From contig NZ_NESJ01000003.1 in NCBI RefSeq assembly GCF_003063645.1, forward strand, positions 124,001-188,000: a stretch of DNA of 64,000 bases, given 5' to 3'. This document shows, one piece after another, positions 63,538 through 64,000 of the stretch. The translations under genes and the position numbers were made by a program. Below the pieces are notes generated by a model. It worked only from the letters and a program-made list of their open reading frames with translations. It did no database searches and was not told the origin of the DNA. Positions within the stretch are counted from its first letter, which is position 1, and each line of letters starts with the position of its first letter. This stretch comes from Limnohabitans sp. 2KL-51. Its GTDB lineage: Bacteria > Pseudomonadota > Gammaproteobacteria > Burkholderiales > Burkholderiaceae_C.

Positions 63538-64000
63538 ATGTCCTCACCCACCGCTTACATCACCGATGAAATCTGCTTTTGGCATGACCCGGGCAACTAC
63601 GCCCTGATGCTCAAGCCCGGTGGCTTTGTCGAGCCCTACAACCGCCACATCGAAAACGCCGACCCCAAGCGGCGTCTGCACAACCTGATCCAGCAATCGG
63701 GCCTGGTGCACGATCTGAAGGTCATCCCGGCACGCGACGCGCTGGTGCACGAACTCACCCGCCTGCACAGTGCCAGCTACGTGGCCAAGGTGGAGCAAAT
63801 CGCCCTGGCCGGTGGTGGCGACACCGGCATTGGCGCACCCATCTCGTCCAACGGCTGGGCCGCCGCCCGCCGCTCGGCCGGTTGCGCGCTCACCGCCGTG
63901 GACGCTGTCATGCAGGGCCAGGCCCAGACCGCCTACGCCCTGACCCGACCGCCAGGCCACCATGCCGAACCCGAACAAGGCATGGGCTTTTGCGTGTTTG
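63538..64000 (+). CDS. Histone deacetylase/acetylpolyamine amidohydrolase-like protein (3' end outside window)
   Basis: 154 residues are visible before the window ends. The frame opens SSPTAYITDEICFWHDPGNYALM and includes NADPKRRLHNLIQQSG and the zinc/catalytic His motif TRPPGHHAEPEQGMGFCVF of the arginase/deacetylase fold. Bacterial members deacetylate acetylpolyamines or other N-acetyl compounds. Six bases after tctA, it is the fifth gene of the aminotransferase-tctCBA operon. Confidence 0.92.
   Translation, partial: MSSPTAYITDEICFWHDPGNYALMLKPGGFVEPYNRHIENADPKRRLHNLIQQSGLVHDLKVIPARDALVHELTRLHSASYVAKVEQIALAGGGDTGIGAPISSNGWAAARRSAGCALTAVDAVMQGQAQTAYALTRPPGHHAEPEQGMGFCVF

Overview
The window is GC-rich, densely coded chromosomal DNA from a betaproteobacterium, most likely a member of the Comamonadaceae (Burkholderiales). 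The grounds are four Bug/TctC-type periplasmic binding proteins, a complete-looking protocatechuate 4,5-cleavage (lig/pmd) operon, a CTGT-N8-ACAG SOS box, and the rpsU-yqeY pair. No rRNA, tRNA, insertion sequence, prophage or CRISPR array was seen.

Layout. 1-7.4 kb: 3' part of an acyl-CoA dehydrogenase, a CoA-transferase, aroE overlapping a small dicluster ferredoxin gene, then a PLP enzyme, MFS transporter and M20 amidohydrolase in one operon. 7.5-17.1 kb: the minus-strand protocatechuate meta-cleavage operon (ligJ, ligK, ligI, a tannase-family esterase, ligA, ligB, ligC, MFS transporter) with a divergent LysR regulator. Together these convert protocatechuate (or gallate-like substrates) to pyruvate and oxaloacetate; no LigU-type isomerase is visible. 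17.1-18.1 kb: a yybP-ykoY-type (manganese) riboswitch in front of a broken TerC-family gene. 18-31 kb: mixed housekeeping and accessory genes, including a peptide-binding protein, SOUL protein, HNH protein, FolB-like protein, a flavoprotein gene with an amber stop, two tandem beta-lactamase-like hydrolases, SOS-controlled cho, a hydratase, an MBL hydrolase, a three-gene overlapping operon and a C45 acyltransferase-like protein.

31.5-42.3 kb: two convergent catabolic operons. On the plus strand are an M81 peptidase, a PdxA-like dehydrogenase and a Bug protein. On the minus strand are an aldehyde dehydrogenase, a ThDP enzyme, a Bug protein and two FAD monooxygenases. 42.5-53.5 kb: an unknown protein with an AT-rich upstream region, an amino-acid-type binding protein, tsaD, a signal-less ModA-like protein, ybiB-cobA, a YhiN-like flavoprotein, an MscS channel and a patatin/outer-membrane-barrel fusion. 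54-64 kb: rpsU with a structured leader, yqeY, a LysR regulator divergent from a Bug protein and GMC oxidoreductase, a MarR regulator divergent from a class III aminotransferase, a full TctCBA transporter, and the start of an acetylpolyamine-amidohydrolase/HDAC-like gene.

The most unusual non-coding signal is a family of about 26-bp REP-like palindromes (14 copies at six sites), nearly always in inverted pairs. Three of the six sites sit inside the lig operon, and one of them is a 49-bp tandem array. A second pair of hairpins at 755-1027 has unrelated stems but the same 24-nt loop in opposite orientation.
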